Positions 11,740 to 24,000 of a stretch of 64,000 nucleotides of DNA are shown in pieces. The translations under genes were made by a program, and so were the position numbers. The notes under the pieces were generated by a model. That model saw only the letters and a list, made by a program, of their open reading frames with translations. It was not told the origin of the DNA and ran no database searches. Positions within the stretch are counted from its first letter, which is position 1. The number at the start of each line of letters is the position of its first letter. The stretch spans positions 2,662,689 to 2,726,688 of the forward strand of contig BTRK01000002.1 of assembly GCA_036245805.1 (NCBI GenBank). Direction: 5' to 3'. This DNA is from Pristionchus mayeri (lineage: Eukaryota > Nematoda > Chromadorea > Rhabditida > Neodiplogasteridae).

Positions 11740-14700
11740 ATGTGGCGGAGGGGACGGTGGGGGAGGGGATTCGGGGGTGGAGGGTTCCCTCCACCCTCGA
11801 ATCCCTTTCCCCACCATCCACTCCCGGTGATGGGGTAGTGGGGGGGGGGGAGGATAGGTGGGCCAAGGGAGAGTCAAGGTGACAGAATCGACCGGTAGGC
11901 ATCCGGTAAGATGTGGTGCATAGTTGCGAGGGTGTTTCCGGTGGAGGATGGGGGGGAATACTAATAGGCAAATAGGTGTGTATTGAGCAGGGGTAGTGGA
12001 GGGGCGAAGTGAAGGGTATACTGTAGGCTATGTTGGCAACGATGGCGTGATGGATGATAACGGTGAGGGTTATCGCTGTGAGGGTTACGGTAAAAGAAGA
12101 TACTTGTAGCACAGTAATGGTAGCAATGTTTAACTGCATGGCATACTTTGTGGTACTGTGTGAAGGGATCGTTTGCGGGATACGGTCGTATGGGAAAGTG
12201 GACAGTACTATAGCTGAGGAGTAGTGGATAAGAAAGAATTGGGGGGGGGGTGATGTTAAGGTAATGGGCCTAGGCAGGGGTAAGATACGGAGCAGGCATA
12301 CAATAAGTATATGGTGCGGGCTGGCACATGGTATGAGTATGGGTTGGAGTAAGATAAAGGTACCAGGGTTATGCAGGTAGGGAAAAACAACGGGCACGCT
12401 GTAGGAGTATTACAACGTGCATACGGTAAGGGTATGGCACTGGGCATACGATAGGGGATATGGTACCGAGTAACTGCACATTGGGTACCAAGGAATACGG
12501 TATCCTCTCATTTTCAACAGTTCATTTCAGTGTCTCTTTTCAAGCCGTACCGTGTGAACACAACGTGTTGCCGACAGTAAAGACTACATGCGAGATTAAT
12601 TGGAAGGTACGGTGGATTCAAAATCAAATTTTCGACAAATTTGTACAGAAAATTTGAAATTAGTCGTTGCGGCGTTCTGTAAGAAAATGAATTTGCGAAA
12701 TGTTAAAAATATTTAATTTTCTTGCAGGTTCACAATGACGAACATGCCCTGGCGACCTGTCTGGAATATTTTCCCACTACATTCGTGAAGGGAAAGATGG
12801 CTGGGGACAAGACGGAGTGCACGATAAGTGAGTACGATAGGGCAACAATGGGCATACGGTAGGAATGCCCGATCACAAACTGAATTTGCAGCTCCTGCCT
12901 ATCAATGCGTTGGACTGAAAGGAGTTCCGGACGGAGAGACGCATCTCATGTTCGACAAGTGCTATTGGTTCCCGAAGGATGCTAGTGATGTAAGCTATCT
13001 TACATTGCCCTTTTCAGGTGATTTGGTGTGATTTTCGGATATGTTGCAAGTGCTTTACATAGCCAATGATCATTTAAAATAATTATAGCAACTGAAACAC
13101 ACCCGAAAATGACAATTAAATCTGAAGGAAATTTCTCAAAAATCACCTCAAACATTTCATCAAAAATTTAATATGTGTGTGCTACTTATTTAGAATTACA
13201 TCATGAACACGATTCCTAAATACGAAGAAGTGGATTCGAGTAATGATAAGAAAATTTGCAAAGGCGGCAAACTATCCGTCTTCTATTCCCACACTCACGC
13301 AAAATTCGTCGGAAGTGAGTTTCACAAATTTATTTTAATTTATAATAAATACTTTTAAAATAATGATTTAAAATTTCAGTGAAAGCCCACTCACTCGGAA
13401 TCGACAAGTTATGGATTGGCATTACTGCCGACGGGAAATCAATTGAGAAGAATCAGAATAATGAACACGTTATGATTCACAGCCAGCTGTGGAAGCTAGT
13501 CGAGGGTAGGCATTGGAATGCAAGAAATGGTTCATTTATTCGGGAGTATTCGTAAAATGATTACAATGTGGTCTGTTTTTTTTCGAACTCTAGTACGATT
13601 TAGTGATGGCCTCACAAGAAAAACTCCACTCATTCTGCATTTCCTCTAACCCGTTAACGGGCTGACGCTGGACATTTTACATAGAAATATTTAACAATTC
13701 TTAAATTACAAATGTTCAGGTGACTATTTGGATGGAGAGAAAATTATCCCATTCGATACGAAAAGCGGCGTTCCGGCGGATGCTACCCACTACTTTATGA
13801 GAACTCGCACGGATTTTCTGAAAAATAGATGACAAGGAAGCTTCGAGAGAGCGAATGGAGCGACTGTTGAGTAAGTTGCCGATTCGCAATATTTTTATAA
13901 ATATTTTGTTTTCCATAATTCTCCTTTCATTTTTGGAATTTCGAATGATTGGGCAACTTGTATTGCAGAGCCGCCTTCGCATGCGAGTTCGAGGCACAAT
14001 TTACGACGGGTTCGTTCTAAAATAGGATTAAATTAATATCCAAAGTATACTTTCAGATCAAAAATGGTACTGCGACAAGCTACCGATGCTCGGAATTGGT
14101 TAGGTTTTCTGGAGGAAATATCGATTTTCTCCCATTTTTAAAAATTTTTTTTATTAAACACTTAAATATAGGAAATGTTCAGACACCGTTTACGACGATG
14201 ACTCGAGACCCAATGATTCCGGGACGGCGCAGAGAGCGGTAGAAGAGAGATTGCCCCGCTGCCTCTACGTGTCTTCCCGCTCATACACATTCAACGGCCA
14301 GGCGTCGGACATGCCCAAGGGGTAGCACTTGCGTTTAGAGTTCGTAATTCGGGTTACGGTCTCTTCATTTCCAACACACTCTAGACCGGTCGAGCGACGA
14401 GAGAGTATGGGAAATGAAGAGACGGTGACCCGAAATGCGAACTATACTTGCGTTCGTACTTCGTGTCACCGGGTATATTGTTTGCAGCTGTAGCGAGGCA
14501 CCGACCAAGCTGTACCATGGCTCAATGGACGATGGAGCGGGATTCCCGAAACAATATGCCGAACTCGTGCGTCTGGCCATCTTAGTCTTTCAAAAACAAC
14601 CATCCAAATATGTTTTAAGTTGAAAATGAACCGATATGGTAGTGAGAGAGCGAATGAAATGAGGAGTGCGAGGGTTGATTTGCAAGTTAAACACATGTTT

Positions 14701-17313
14701 GGATAGTTGTTTTAATAATGTAGTCACCATGAAGTTTATGAAGCTCCAATTTGCAGAAATACCAAGGCAAACTTCGTATCGCTGCTTTTAAGATCGCCGG
14801 AAATTCTCAGGATGGTGTAAGTGTGCATATGGCTATTAAATACAACGATATTTAATTTTGAAAATGAATATCGCACGTAAATGATTTTATAATTTATGCA
14901 TCAAAATCACCAAAATGGAAAATTTTAAAAATTTCTATTTTTTCGACCTTTTTCAACGAAAAAATCGAAATTTTAAAATTTTTCAATTTTGGTGATTTTG
15001 GAATACAAACACGTTTACATGATTCATAATGACATCTGAGCGACATGAGAAGCATATTGGAGGCTGGAAACGGTATCTACAATCATTTCGGACTCGACTA
15101 TTTGCCAGTTATTAACCAGTTATTAATCGACTATTAACCATGGAAACTCATGTGCTTTGACGCATAAAAACTAAATATTGTCAATTAGTTATCTTTATGA
15201 AAATGTTGTTCCCAGGGGTAGAAAGGTACGTAGAATTCGAATCCATAGATATGGCGGGGCTCCATGTGAACTTTTTTTCGGAGACATCTATTTTTTCGAT
15301 TGTTTTCGATCGAAAAATCGAATTTTCAGCTTTATATATTATTTGTATACATTTTGTCGAAAAGTGTTCAACATCAAAGTTGTTCAGCTCATTGAGGCGG
15401 TCATTTTTTGAGCGATCTTTCCAAGGATGTTATAAATTTTCAAAATTTTGATTTTTCGAGAGCCGGCTTTTAGGTTGTTTACAATTTACGGCCCCAAAAT
15501 TAAAAAAATATAGATACTTGACCTTAGATGTATCAAACCCTTCGACAGGTACCCGATTCAGGAAGTTTGAAGTTTTTGTAAATCGCCACCTGCGATCTCT
15601 CAGAAGACCTCTGTTATAGAGTGCTAACTATGGTCTGAAGTGCCAGTCATCAACTCGCAATTATGATATGGAGAGGAAAAAATGGCGACACATCGACAAC
15701 GCAGGAAATGTTAAGGTATACAAAATAGACCCAAGTCGTACGGTGCTGTACTAATCTGTAGTGCTGTATTGACCGTAGTATCATACATATAATTCTAATT
15801 CTTTTGACATTCTAGAATTTCCTCTCTTCACAAGTTGAATGGAAAGGACATACGAAAAGACCACAGGAATATCCTAATAACGAATGCTCCGATTTTCCCG
15901 GAGATTCCTCCACGCTTGGAGTGCTAAATGGTGAATTTCGATGAAGTTGTAAGCATAGAACTGACCATATTTCAACACTACAATGGGTTAACATACAGCG
16001 AGTCCAAGTTAGTGCTGTGTTAGCAAACGGTTCTAAAATAACCAATTTTTAAATGATATAGTTTGTATGTTATGACCACATTTCTTATCTCATCTTGAGC
16101 TTAAAATAATTGTTTGATAAATTTGTGTTTAATACTCAGGAGAGAAAATCGACATGCCTCGAGAAGTGCGAGCTCCTGTTATTTGCTCTATGAGTAAATT
16201 TCCGAACCTTGAACTAAACTAAAAATTGCTAATTTCAGGGCTCTTCCAAAAGTGTGTGAATAATAATCCGTGTGGCTCAAAATTGACATGCGCTAATCGC
16301 AATACATACCAGAGAAGTGAAGAGAAACCCGAATACCATGGTGAGCTAGGAATTGAAATATGCAGCTTCATTAGTTAGTGTATATATAATTAACAAGTAG
16401 TCATGCAGGTTTCCTCACATGCAATTGCCCAGGAGACAATTTGAAATACTCTCCGGGAGCTCAAAAGCCATATCAGTTAGCCGGCGGAACATGCACATGT
16501 AAGTGAACAAATTGTCAGAATTCTTTAGTTTTCTCCACATTGCTCTCTTAACCATTTATTTCAGGGAAGGACGGCACGAGCCAAAATAATCAATGTGCAT
16601 GGCTCTACTTTGGTGACTACGTGGATTTGCCGCCATTTTTCATGACCAAGAATACGTATTTGAGTCACGATAAGGGCTTAAGCGGGTTGTGTTTCAGCCA
16701 TAAGGACCCAAAACATTCGATATGCGGATCTGAAGACAAAAAGAGCTATAACGACAAGGTACGTATAATATTGTATTGTGTAATTGGCAATAACTTTGAG
16801 AATAAGTTGTTTGATTAAGAAGTAAATTAATTAGTTTGTAATTAATTATAATTTTTTGAGTTCATTGATTAATTAGCGCATTTTCTTAATTAAATTCTTA
16901 AGCTGCGACGCATCGTGGTGCGTGAAGGCTGTACAATGAATATCCACGCGGCCGGAACTAAGGGAGAATCAGGAGACTTCAAACTGATGGAAGGCGTAGG
17001 CCACGGCTTGCACGAGGTTAATAATTAGTTAATTAGTATTAATTTGTTTATTTGTATTTATAAGTTAACTAGTGGCGCGTACTCTCCTGGTTTCACATGC
17101 TCTCTAGCTGCATGACCGGTGAATGAGGGAGGGTGCCTGCCGAGAGGGAGGGAGCAAGAATAGATTTTAGTGAAATGTTAAATTCTAAACCTATCCGGAA
17201 AAATAATAAAATATTAATTACACTTTCAGGTGCCCAACTACGTCGAGGGCACATTGTTGGGCTCGGAGATAGGATCGGGCCCCTCCAACGCCGAGTGTTT
17301 CTGCAATTTTTGA
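11740..17313 (+). pseudogene. Lectin-like copy A: two CTLDs plus EGF-like region, broken
   Basis: One of four paralogues in the window. Exons match copy B one for one: 12531-12606, 12728-12827, 12892-12989, 13194-13314, 13380-13505, 13720-13870, 13969-14009, 14058-14099, 14183-14321, 14488-14566, 14757-14816, 15620-15715, 15816-15930, 16140-16193, 16239-16340, 16409-16498, 16565-16758, 16903-17016, 17230-17313. The first C-type-lectin-like domain shows KCYWF, LGIDKLWIGI and FACEF; the second shows RCLYVSS and ends near VICSM; an EGF-like stretch follows (GFLTCNCPG). Two lesions are visible. The signal-peptide exon at 11740 keeps only ATGTGGCGG before joining intron-like G-rich DNA, so the signal and donor are deleted. 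The codon after FLKNR, Trp in the other three copies, is TGA at 13830-13832. The rest stays open, suggesting recent decay or a shorter product from another start. Confidence 0.8.
14336..14443. repeat. MITE family 4 in copy A intron
   Basis: A 108-bp hairpin with TAGAGTTCGTAATTCGGGTT at one end and CCCGAAATGCGAACT at the other, and an internal ACCGGTCGAGCGACGAGAGAG. It lies between exons 14183-14321 and 14488-14566. A second copy is at 55188-55297. Confidence 0.8.
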
Positions 17314-17799
17314 AGATACCGTAGTCAAGGGCATACCGTAACCTAGACTCCGTTGCGGTGTTGTCGTGACCTTGTCGTCGTTCATGGATAAAGCCAGCGA
17401 CGAGAATCGTGCAATTTGTGATTCATTTTAATTTAAAACTAAAAAAAATAAAAATAATAATATTTTTATTTCAAAAATTTTTAAAAATACACTCATACTG
17501 AACATTGAGTTTGTGAATTATGCATTCGAAATTGTGTTTATCACATGTGATGGAAAAGTGAAAGAATCTTCATATCATAAATAGTGAGAAGTAAATTAAC
17601 TTGAAAATTCAACCTTAGCAATAATAAAAAAACGTTCTGAAGGAATAATGTTAGATGCAAATAGGTTATTCCATACAATTTTGCAATAGTAACATAATCC
17701 GTAGTAGCCATAGTTGCCCACCTCTGGCGGCGGATATGATGACAAGCACTTTGCACCCACGAACCCCGGGTCATGGGCCGCCGGCGTGGGCAACTATGG

Positions 17800-17905
17800 T
17801 AGTAGCTTATTGTGCTGCAATCGCAGCAGCGACTGCTGCAAGCGACAGGAAGAGAGAAGAGGTTGCTGCACGGTTGCAGAAGTCGGTCGTGCAGCAGCAT
17901 TTTTA
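17800..17905 (-). pseudogene. Extra copy of Ly6a terminal exon (distal)
   Basis: Read on the minus strand it gives KCCCTTDFCNRAATSS followed by a hydrophobic Ala/Leu/Val tail and a stop. This is the same terminal unit as Ly6a exon 3. No signal peptide or finger exons precede it. It may be an alternative terminal exon of the same gene or a tandem relic. Confidence 0.6.
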
Positions 17906-18017
17906 TCATGATAAATACAATTCAACGAGCTGTCTAGACAATGTTGCATGATAGAATTGTGATAACAAGCAGAAATTACCGAGGTATATATAATTATTTC
18001 TGAATCAATATTGCGTT

Positions 18018-18130
18018 AATACTGGAGGAATGTGATTGCAGCCGCGACTGCTGCAAGCGACAGGACGAGAGAAGAGGTTGCTGCAGAATTACAGAAATCG
18101 GTCGTGCAGCAGCACCTGTGTGCCGATTCA
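18018..18130 (-). pseudogene. Extra copy of Ly6a terminal exon (proximal)
   Basis: Minus-strand reading ESAHRCCCTTDFCNSAATSS, then a hydrophobic tail and an in-frame TAA. Nearly identical to Ly6a exon 3 (18278-18421). The CCxxDxCN signature and GPI-type tail are intact, so it could be used as an alternative last exon, though I see no strong acceptor directly before it. Confidence 0.6.
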
Positions 18131-18277
18131 CCATTTATTTTTATTTCATCATATACATACGATTCAATGAGTAGTATTGATTACATTCTATGAAAGGATT
18201 GTCATAACAGGTATATATTACAGTGATATATGTGGATAAAGTTTACGTTTACGTTCATTTTCAAATGCAATATCTTG

Positions 18278-19296
18278 TTAATTATAAAGAAATGCGATAG
18301 CAGCTGTGACTGCTGCAAGCGAGACGAGGAAAGAAGAGGTTGCTGCAGGGTTGCAGAAGTCGGTCGTGCAGCAGCACCTGTGTGCCGAGATTCCATCTTC
18401 GATGATGTGCTCGCATCCTGCCTGCAACAAGAGTATAGTAGGACAATTCTGAATCATATTGATACAATTGCACTTAAAGTTAGATGGTTTGGCGAATGAA
18501 TTATAGGGAGTACTACAATATCGCGAAGCTTGCGTGCTCTTAGTAGGAATTTTCGAATTTTCGCGAATTTTCAGCGATAAATCTCTAAAATTTTGAAGAA
18601 ACTTAAGGGGGAATCCTATTAAGCTACTCATTATTTCATTAACATTTTAATAGTATCTCAATATCGTAAGTTGGGTATGTTCAGCAACAACATCTAGTGA
18701 TGAGACTAGTGATGCCAAATCGGCGCGCACTCTCCTCATTTCATACGCTCTCTCACCGGTAAGACAGAGCGATAGAGCGTGTGAAACGAGGAGAGTACGC
18801 GCCGATTTGGCATCACTATTGGAGACTGAACATTCCCCTTTAAAGAAGATGCACCATGAAAATCTCTCCGATCGGTTTTTTTATTTTAAAAAATCAATTT
18901 TTCTCAAAAAATAAAATAAAATAAAAGCTGACCTTTTTGCATCGGCTGGTCTGGTCGCATCCTCGAGTAGTAATCACTCCAGTTGTAGTCGTCATGCAGT
19001 AGAGTTTGGTATGACCGTAAATTCGATTGTCAGGGCAGGCGTGGTGAAGATTCTGAAATATTTTCGTATGTTGGGCTTCCTTTTTTCCATACTTTTGCCA
19101 TGCTCTATTATATCAAAACAGAATTCGGAGTAGTTGCATCACAATCGATAGAAATTTCGTACATCTTTAAGCTTGGCGTTAGGCTTAGGCTTACATCTCT
19201 AGGAGGGTTGCCGTACGTCTCGGACTGGTAGTAGCACTGGAGAGCAGTAGAGAGAGGGAGAAGCGAGATGAGAAGAGCTGAGGAGAGGAGCATCAC
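18278..19296 (-). CDS. Ly6/three-finger, probably GPI-anchored small secreted protein (Ly6a)
   Basis: Three exons. The first, from ATG at 19296 to a GTAAGC donor near 19195, encodes a signal peptide (MMLLSSALLISLLPLSTA) and LQCYYQSE. The second (about 18933-19052) encodes HHACPDNRIYGHTKLYC and RGCDQTSRC. The third (18278-18421) encodes AGCEHIIEDG, the terminal RCCCTTDFCN signature and a hydrophobic tail AAVTAAIAFLYN before TAA. The Cys pattern and CCxxDxCN end are those of Ly6/uPAR-like three-finger proteins; the tail fits GPI attachment at the cell surface. The gene is convergent with lectin copy A, as Ly6b is with copy D. Intron 2 contains a hairpin MITE. Two further copies of exon 3 follow downstream. 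The ligand is unknown. Confidence 0.82.
18708..18818. repeat. Hairpin MITE in Ly6a intron 2
   Basis: Terminal inverted repeats TAGTGATGCCAAATCGGCGC and complement, about 110 bp, with inner CTCTCCTCATTTCATACGCT against its complement and a CACCGGTAAGACAGAGCGATAG loop. No coding content. Confidence 0.85.
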
Positions 19297-19299
19297 TGA

Positions 19300-20925
19300 A
19301 AAGTAGGATTACACTTACAATTATAATTATAATTTATTTATCTGCCGGGAGCAAGGTATGAGTATTACAAAAAAATATTCATGCGAGTTTGGCTAATATC
19401 CGAAGCAATGAAACTGATGAAACAATTTGCGCGAAATATAAGCCCAAAATAATAAAAAAACTAAGTGTATTCAATATTATTTAACGTGTAATATTCTAAA
19501 CTAAGAAACTCCAGATAGGATACAACAAATTGATTGCAAAAGAGCCACGTTAAACAGTGAGAGAGGTGTGCCGAAGCAATTGAAGGTGAAAATGACACAT
19601 GAGTCAACGCATTCGTTGAAGCGAAACGAGGCTGAGTCATCCCTCACATCACCGCGCCGATTCTAGGGATGACTTAGCAAGAAATTACTCTCTAGGGTTT
19701 CACTATTCAGGTAACTTTGCGCCATTTTCAGTTAGCTTTCAAATGCACCAAATAGATGATGGACACATACGCAATATAACGCTCTTGAAACATATCTGGC
19801 AATGATTTCAGATTACCTGAAAAGGGGAAACCCTATTACTTCATTCAGCTCACTTTCTTGAAGAGGCCGTTTTGTTTCGGCACCTTCTTTATTCAAGAAT
19901 TCAGAAAAACATATTCGATGAAGATCAAGAATTTTGACGAGAATATTGTATAGATTATGCAGTTTTTTGATTCATTTGATACTATTACTCATCACTTGCT
20001 TCGCAGTGAGAGCAGCTTTCTAATCAACTTAGGAAATAGAGATGGGGGAAAGGCTGTTCTAGAATTGTGAGGTGCATGTAATATCGATCGAGATTGGATA
20101 ATCGGAATGACTGGAGGTGAAAGTCATGGAAATTTTCACAATTGTAGGCACGTTTTTCTTCATGTTATCTATATCAACTCTCTTCTGAATTAATCAATTT
20201 TAAACACTAATATGATGTGTTATCAAAATCATCATAAAAAATTTTGAATTATGATCGAACGATTTCACTCAAATGGTTAAAGGTATCAAATAAGTAAATC
20301 AATCGTATGTGTGGACTTTGTGATCTAAGATCGCATGAAGAGAAGACAAATGGATTGTGGCACTAGGTCGGATTATCACCGTCGGATGAAAACCAAAAAA
20401 AGGACCTTTCTGTAGAACTTTCACACTAGGTTCCCAAAGGTTCAGAAATGCTTCTGTGAAGGACAGAAGGTCCATTGTTGGTTATCATCCGACGGTGATC
20501 ATCCGACCTAGTTCCGGAATGGTGAGAGGGAGGGAGTTGTTGCTTGATCACAAAAAAATGGCCTAATGCTATCGTGTAAGCTAAAACAACTGATGTTGAA
20601 GGGGAGAATCATAATTGTAGTGGTTGCTCGAAGGGAAGGGCGAGTGTATTGATTTTTCTGTCCGGCTGCTTTTTTTAGATATTTTATTCCAATGCTCGCG
20701 AATTCCTCTCGCTCTTCTTCGCCGTGCACACTGCTCGCGGCGGTTTAGAAAGATCAGAGTAGCGCGAGGTCAAGTGGGCGGAGTCAGTGATGGTGCTGAT
20801 TGCAATGCTCTAATGTCGCCTACTACGACTCCCGACGATGTGATAGTCAACGTAGACCATATATGGAAACATATTTTTCGGACCGAAAATTTTATGAAGA
20901 TGTTGTTTTTCTCATCTCACTTGAA
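19300..20925. other. Intergenic region without a recognised gene
   Basis: It lies between the divergent starts of Ly6a and lectin copy B, so promoters of both should be here. Apart from the MITE at 20360-20512 I see no conserved element or exon. Confidence 0.45.
20360..20512. repeat. MITE family 2, complete copy
   Basis: Ends GCACTAGGTCGGATTATCAC and GTGATCATCCGACCTAGT are inverted. Second-level inverted blocks CACCGTCGGATGA and TCATCCGACGGTG follow, then AACCAAAAAAAGGACC and GGTCCATTGTTGGTT. The family shares its terminal bases with MITE family 1 but has a different core. Confidence 0.8.
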
Positions 20926-20969
20926 CAAAGGGGGATTAGTCTCTTCATAACTCTCCACTCTCTCGCCTC

Positions 20970-21035
20970 TCATTTCCCTCTCCCCCTCCTCTCTCTCTCT
21001 CCTCTCCCCCCCTCTCCTCCTCCTCCTCCTCCTCC
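20970..21035. repeat. CT/CTC-rich tract in lectin copy B leader
   Basis: A pyrimidine tract in the same place as the CTC microsatellite of copy A, directly upstream of CCATTTTCCATTCATTCAAT and the ATG at 21071. Probably 5' untranslated leader. Confidence 0.7.
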
Positions 21036-21070
21036 ATTTTCCATTCATTCAATCGTCGTCCTCTCCTCCG

Positions 21071-24000
21071 ATGTGGCGGCCGACGACTATCCTCCTTCTG
21101 CTGCGCGCCGTTATAGGGTGAGTGGGGTAGAAATTGGAGGTGAAGGGAACGGTGGTGGAGGGGGATTGGGGAGTGGAGGGTATCCTCCACCCTTAAAAAA
21201 GGGTTCCCGCGAGTCTCGCGGACAACAAACTGGCACCATGGGGTTATAGAGGCCGCTTTTCCGATCAGAAATAAATTGCTTTTAAGTTAAATAAATGTCT
21301 ACAAGTTGAAAAATTAATTTCCAAATTTCATTGAAAATGCAGGCAAATTTAAAATACTGTAGCCATTCTAGCCATTGATTGAGAAAACGGCCGCTGGATT
21401 CGGAAAAGACGGAATTTCGAGATGCACGCAGCGTTACACCACGTTGTTTAGCATGGGTTTTCTTCGTTATTATTGAATTTAATGGATTTTTAATGTGAAA
21501 ACATGGAATGTGCGATATAGTGTTATGCAATTTACATAAAAATATAGTCAAATTAGGCAAATAGTGCGTTGCGCAGAATTTAGGGAAAACCACCGTACAG
21601 TGCTCAGCATGCAGTACAGTCGTTGTGAGATTCCATGATTCTGTTTCATGGGAACCCTTTTTTAATCCCTTTCCAACACCGACCGACAGTGACATCATTG
21701 GAGGTCTAGAATAACTCAGTTATTGGGTGATAATTTCAATTTTGCACCGTTTCTACAGCAATAGCTTTTGATTTTCTTTTAGTATTTCTACTCCAACTAC
21801 GCCAATATGCAATCTTTACGAACTTCCGGATCCGACAATTGGGAAGTCGTGCGAGGTCACCATCGACTGGAAGGTACGGTATCTGTGGGAGGATAACTGT
21901 AGGGTACTGTAGTGGACAGTAAGCTGTAGTAGTCGGGCTGTAGTGTAGGGGATCGACTGAAAGGCTTCGCAAACGGGTCTATTGGGTGCTCGCAACATTA
22001 TTTAAATTAATTCTCGCTCTTTCGCCTGCTAAAATTATCATAATTAGAGAAAAAACAACATAACTCATTTAGCAAATAATTGGTCCATTAAGAGTAACAA
22101 TGAGGAACAAGCGACGGCGACCTGTCTCGAGTACTTTCCAACTACTTTCGTGAAAGGAGAGGTGGTGGTCGGAGGCAAAACCAAGTGTACAATTCGTGAG
22201 TTTTCAGAAAATTATGTTCCGTTTTTTGAAACGTTCTGAAAATATTTAAAAAAGCATTTAAAATATCTAATTATAATTAAAGATACGAAAATATCATTCA
22301 GAAGCGGCTTATCAGTGTGTGGGACTGGAGAGCAAGGGAGACGCGCATCTAATGTACGACAAGTGCTACATATTCATGCAAAGTCCGAGCAATTCGCAGG
22401 TAATATTTATTTGTAAAAAAATTAATAAAATATATTTAGCACATTTTAAAAATAATTAATGAAATATTGCAAAATATATGTACAGTTTTGTTGGAACTTG
22501 TATTACAATATCATATTATTAGGTTGTAACATAAGTTTTGTCGCATTTCGGAGGTTCACAATATTTCCGTGAAGGATACTTCTCAAACATTATCAATGCC
22601 TGACCTCCTAGTATATGTTTGGGGTGTTCATGCACATTCAAACCATAGGGTAGAGCTGAACTGCGCACGCTGGCTATGCGAAAAATATTAATATGAACTG
22701 ATTTAAATTTGGTGCAGATTTTTTTAATTCGTTTGATCAGGTGCTAGTTCGCAGAGATGAATAATGAACCAAACTTCTACAGCATGGTGATATACCCCGT
22801 CAATGCCCTTTCAAAATACACGCCAGATATGGTGCTATGTTGAGCGGAATCAAAAATATGCTTCACTGAGTGTAAGGTTAGCCGCTGATTCGTAGCCAAC
22901 TTGACCAACTCTTCTGAATCCAGAATTGCAACAACAGTGACTAACATAAGTGCGTTCCAATTACCACTCATGGAGGTATAATTTATCATTAAACAAGTGA
23001 GAGAAAGAACACTCCACTTGTGGGAAATTTGAATTTTTATTAATTCAATTCGCGCACAATTTTACCAAAATATGCAAGTTTAGGTGTTTCGAATAAAAGA
23101 TTGTCATTCAAAAGCTATTTATTTCCAAACTTATCCCAAGTAGATACTAGTAAGGGAAGGGTTTATGGTTAGGATGGACACAACAAATCAGATATTGAAC
23201 ATGTGTGCGAGGTAGGAATATGAACAAAGTGCCGATTTCATTAGTTTAATTTACATACCATCGTTCTGAATGGAGCCACTTATCTCAACAGAACCCAATC
23301 TACCCCAAACTTTGTCTGCATACTGACCACTTTGGGTGAACTATATTCCACCACTATTTAGATCTGGATATCTATTGAGAAGAAAATTCGGCTTGCGAAA
23401 GTTTTCGCGACCGTCACCAACCATCCACATTATACAAACTCGTCTACATTTCTAGAACGATTTTCATTTGTCATTATCCGTGAGTGGTTCAAAATTATGC
23501 ACATATGAAGTACTTTACGCAAATCACACAAAATCGGCATAATTTATCCTTTTCAAGAAGAGCTGATGCGTGAAAATGATTTCTAATCCTTATCTCAGTA
23601 CAACTTTGTCTGACTAATGTGCCTCCTCAACTGCCTTGACAGGACTGAAGTAAAGCGCGTAAGAAAGAGTACGAAGGCCCTCACTGATGATGAATAACGA
23701 AATTGAGATTAAATTAATTCGAAGAATTTCTGAGGTTAAAATGCATAAGAGATTGGACGCGACAAAACTTATGTTACAACCTGATATTTCAGAAATACAT
23801 CGAGGATACAATTCCGAAAAATCAAGAAATCGATTCTTCAACTAAGGAGAAGAAAATTTGTAAAGGAGGCAAACTCTCAGTTTTCTATTCGTACACCCAC
23901 GCGAAATTCGTTGGACGTAAGCGAATCAAAAAAAATAAAAAATATATAAATGTGAATAAGTGTTAAAAATAAAAGGAAAAACATATCATAACATCTAATT

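Noticed and set aside
11714..12397. A 227-codon minus-strand open frame
   Set aside because: It runs through the G-skewed first intron of lectin copy A; Pro/Ser/Thr-rich low complexity, no splice or domain support.
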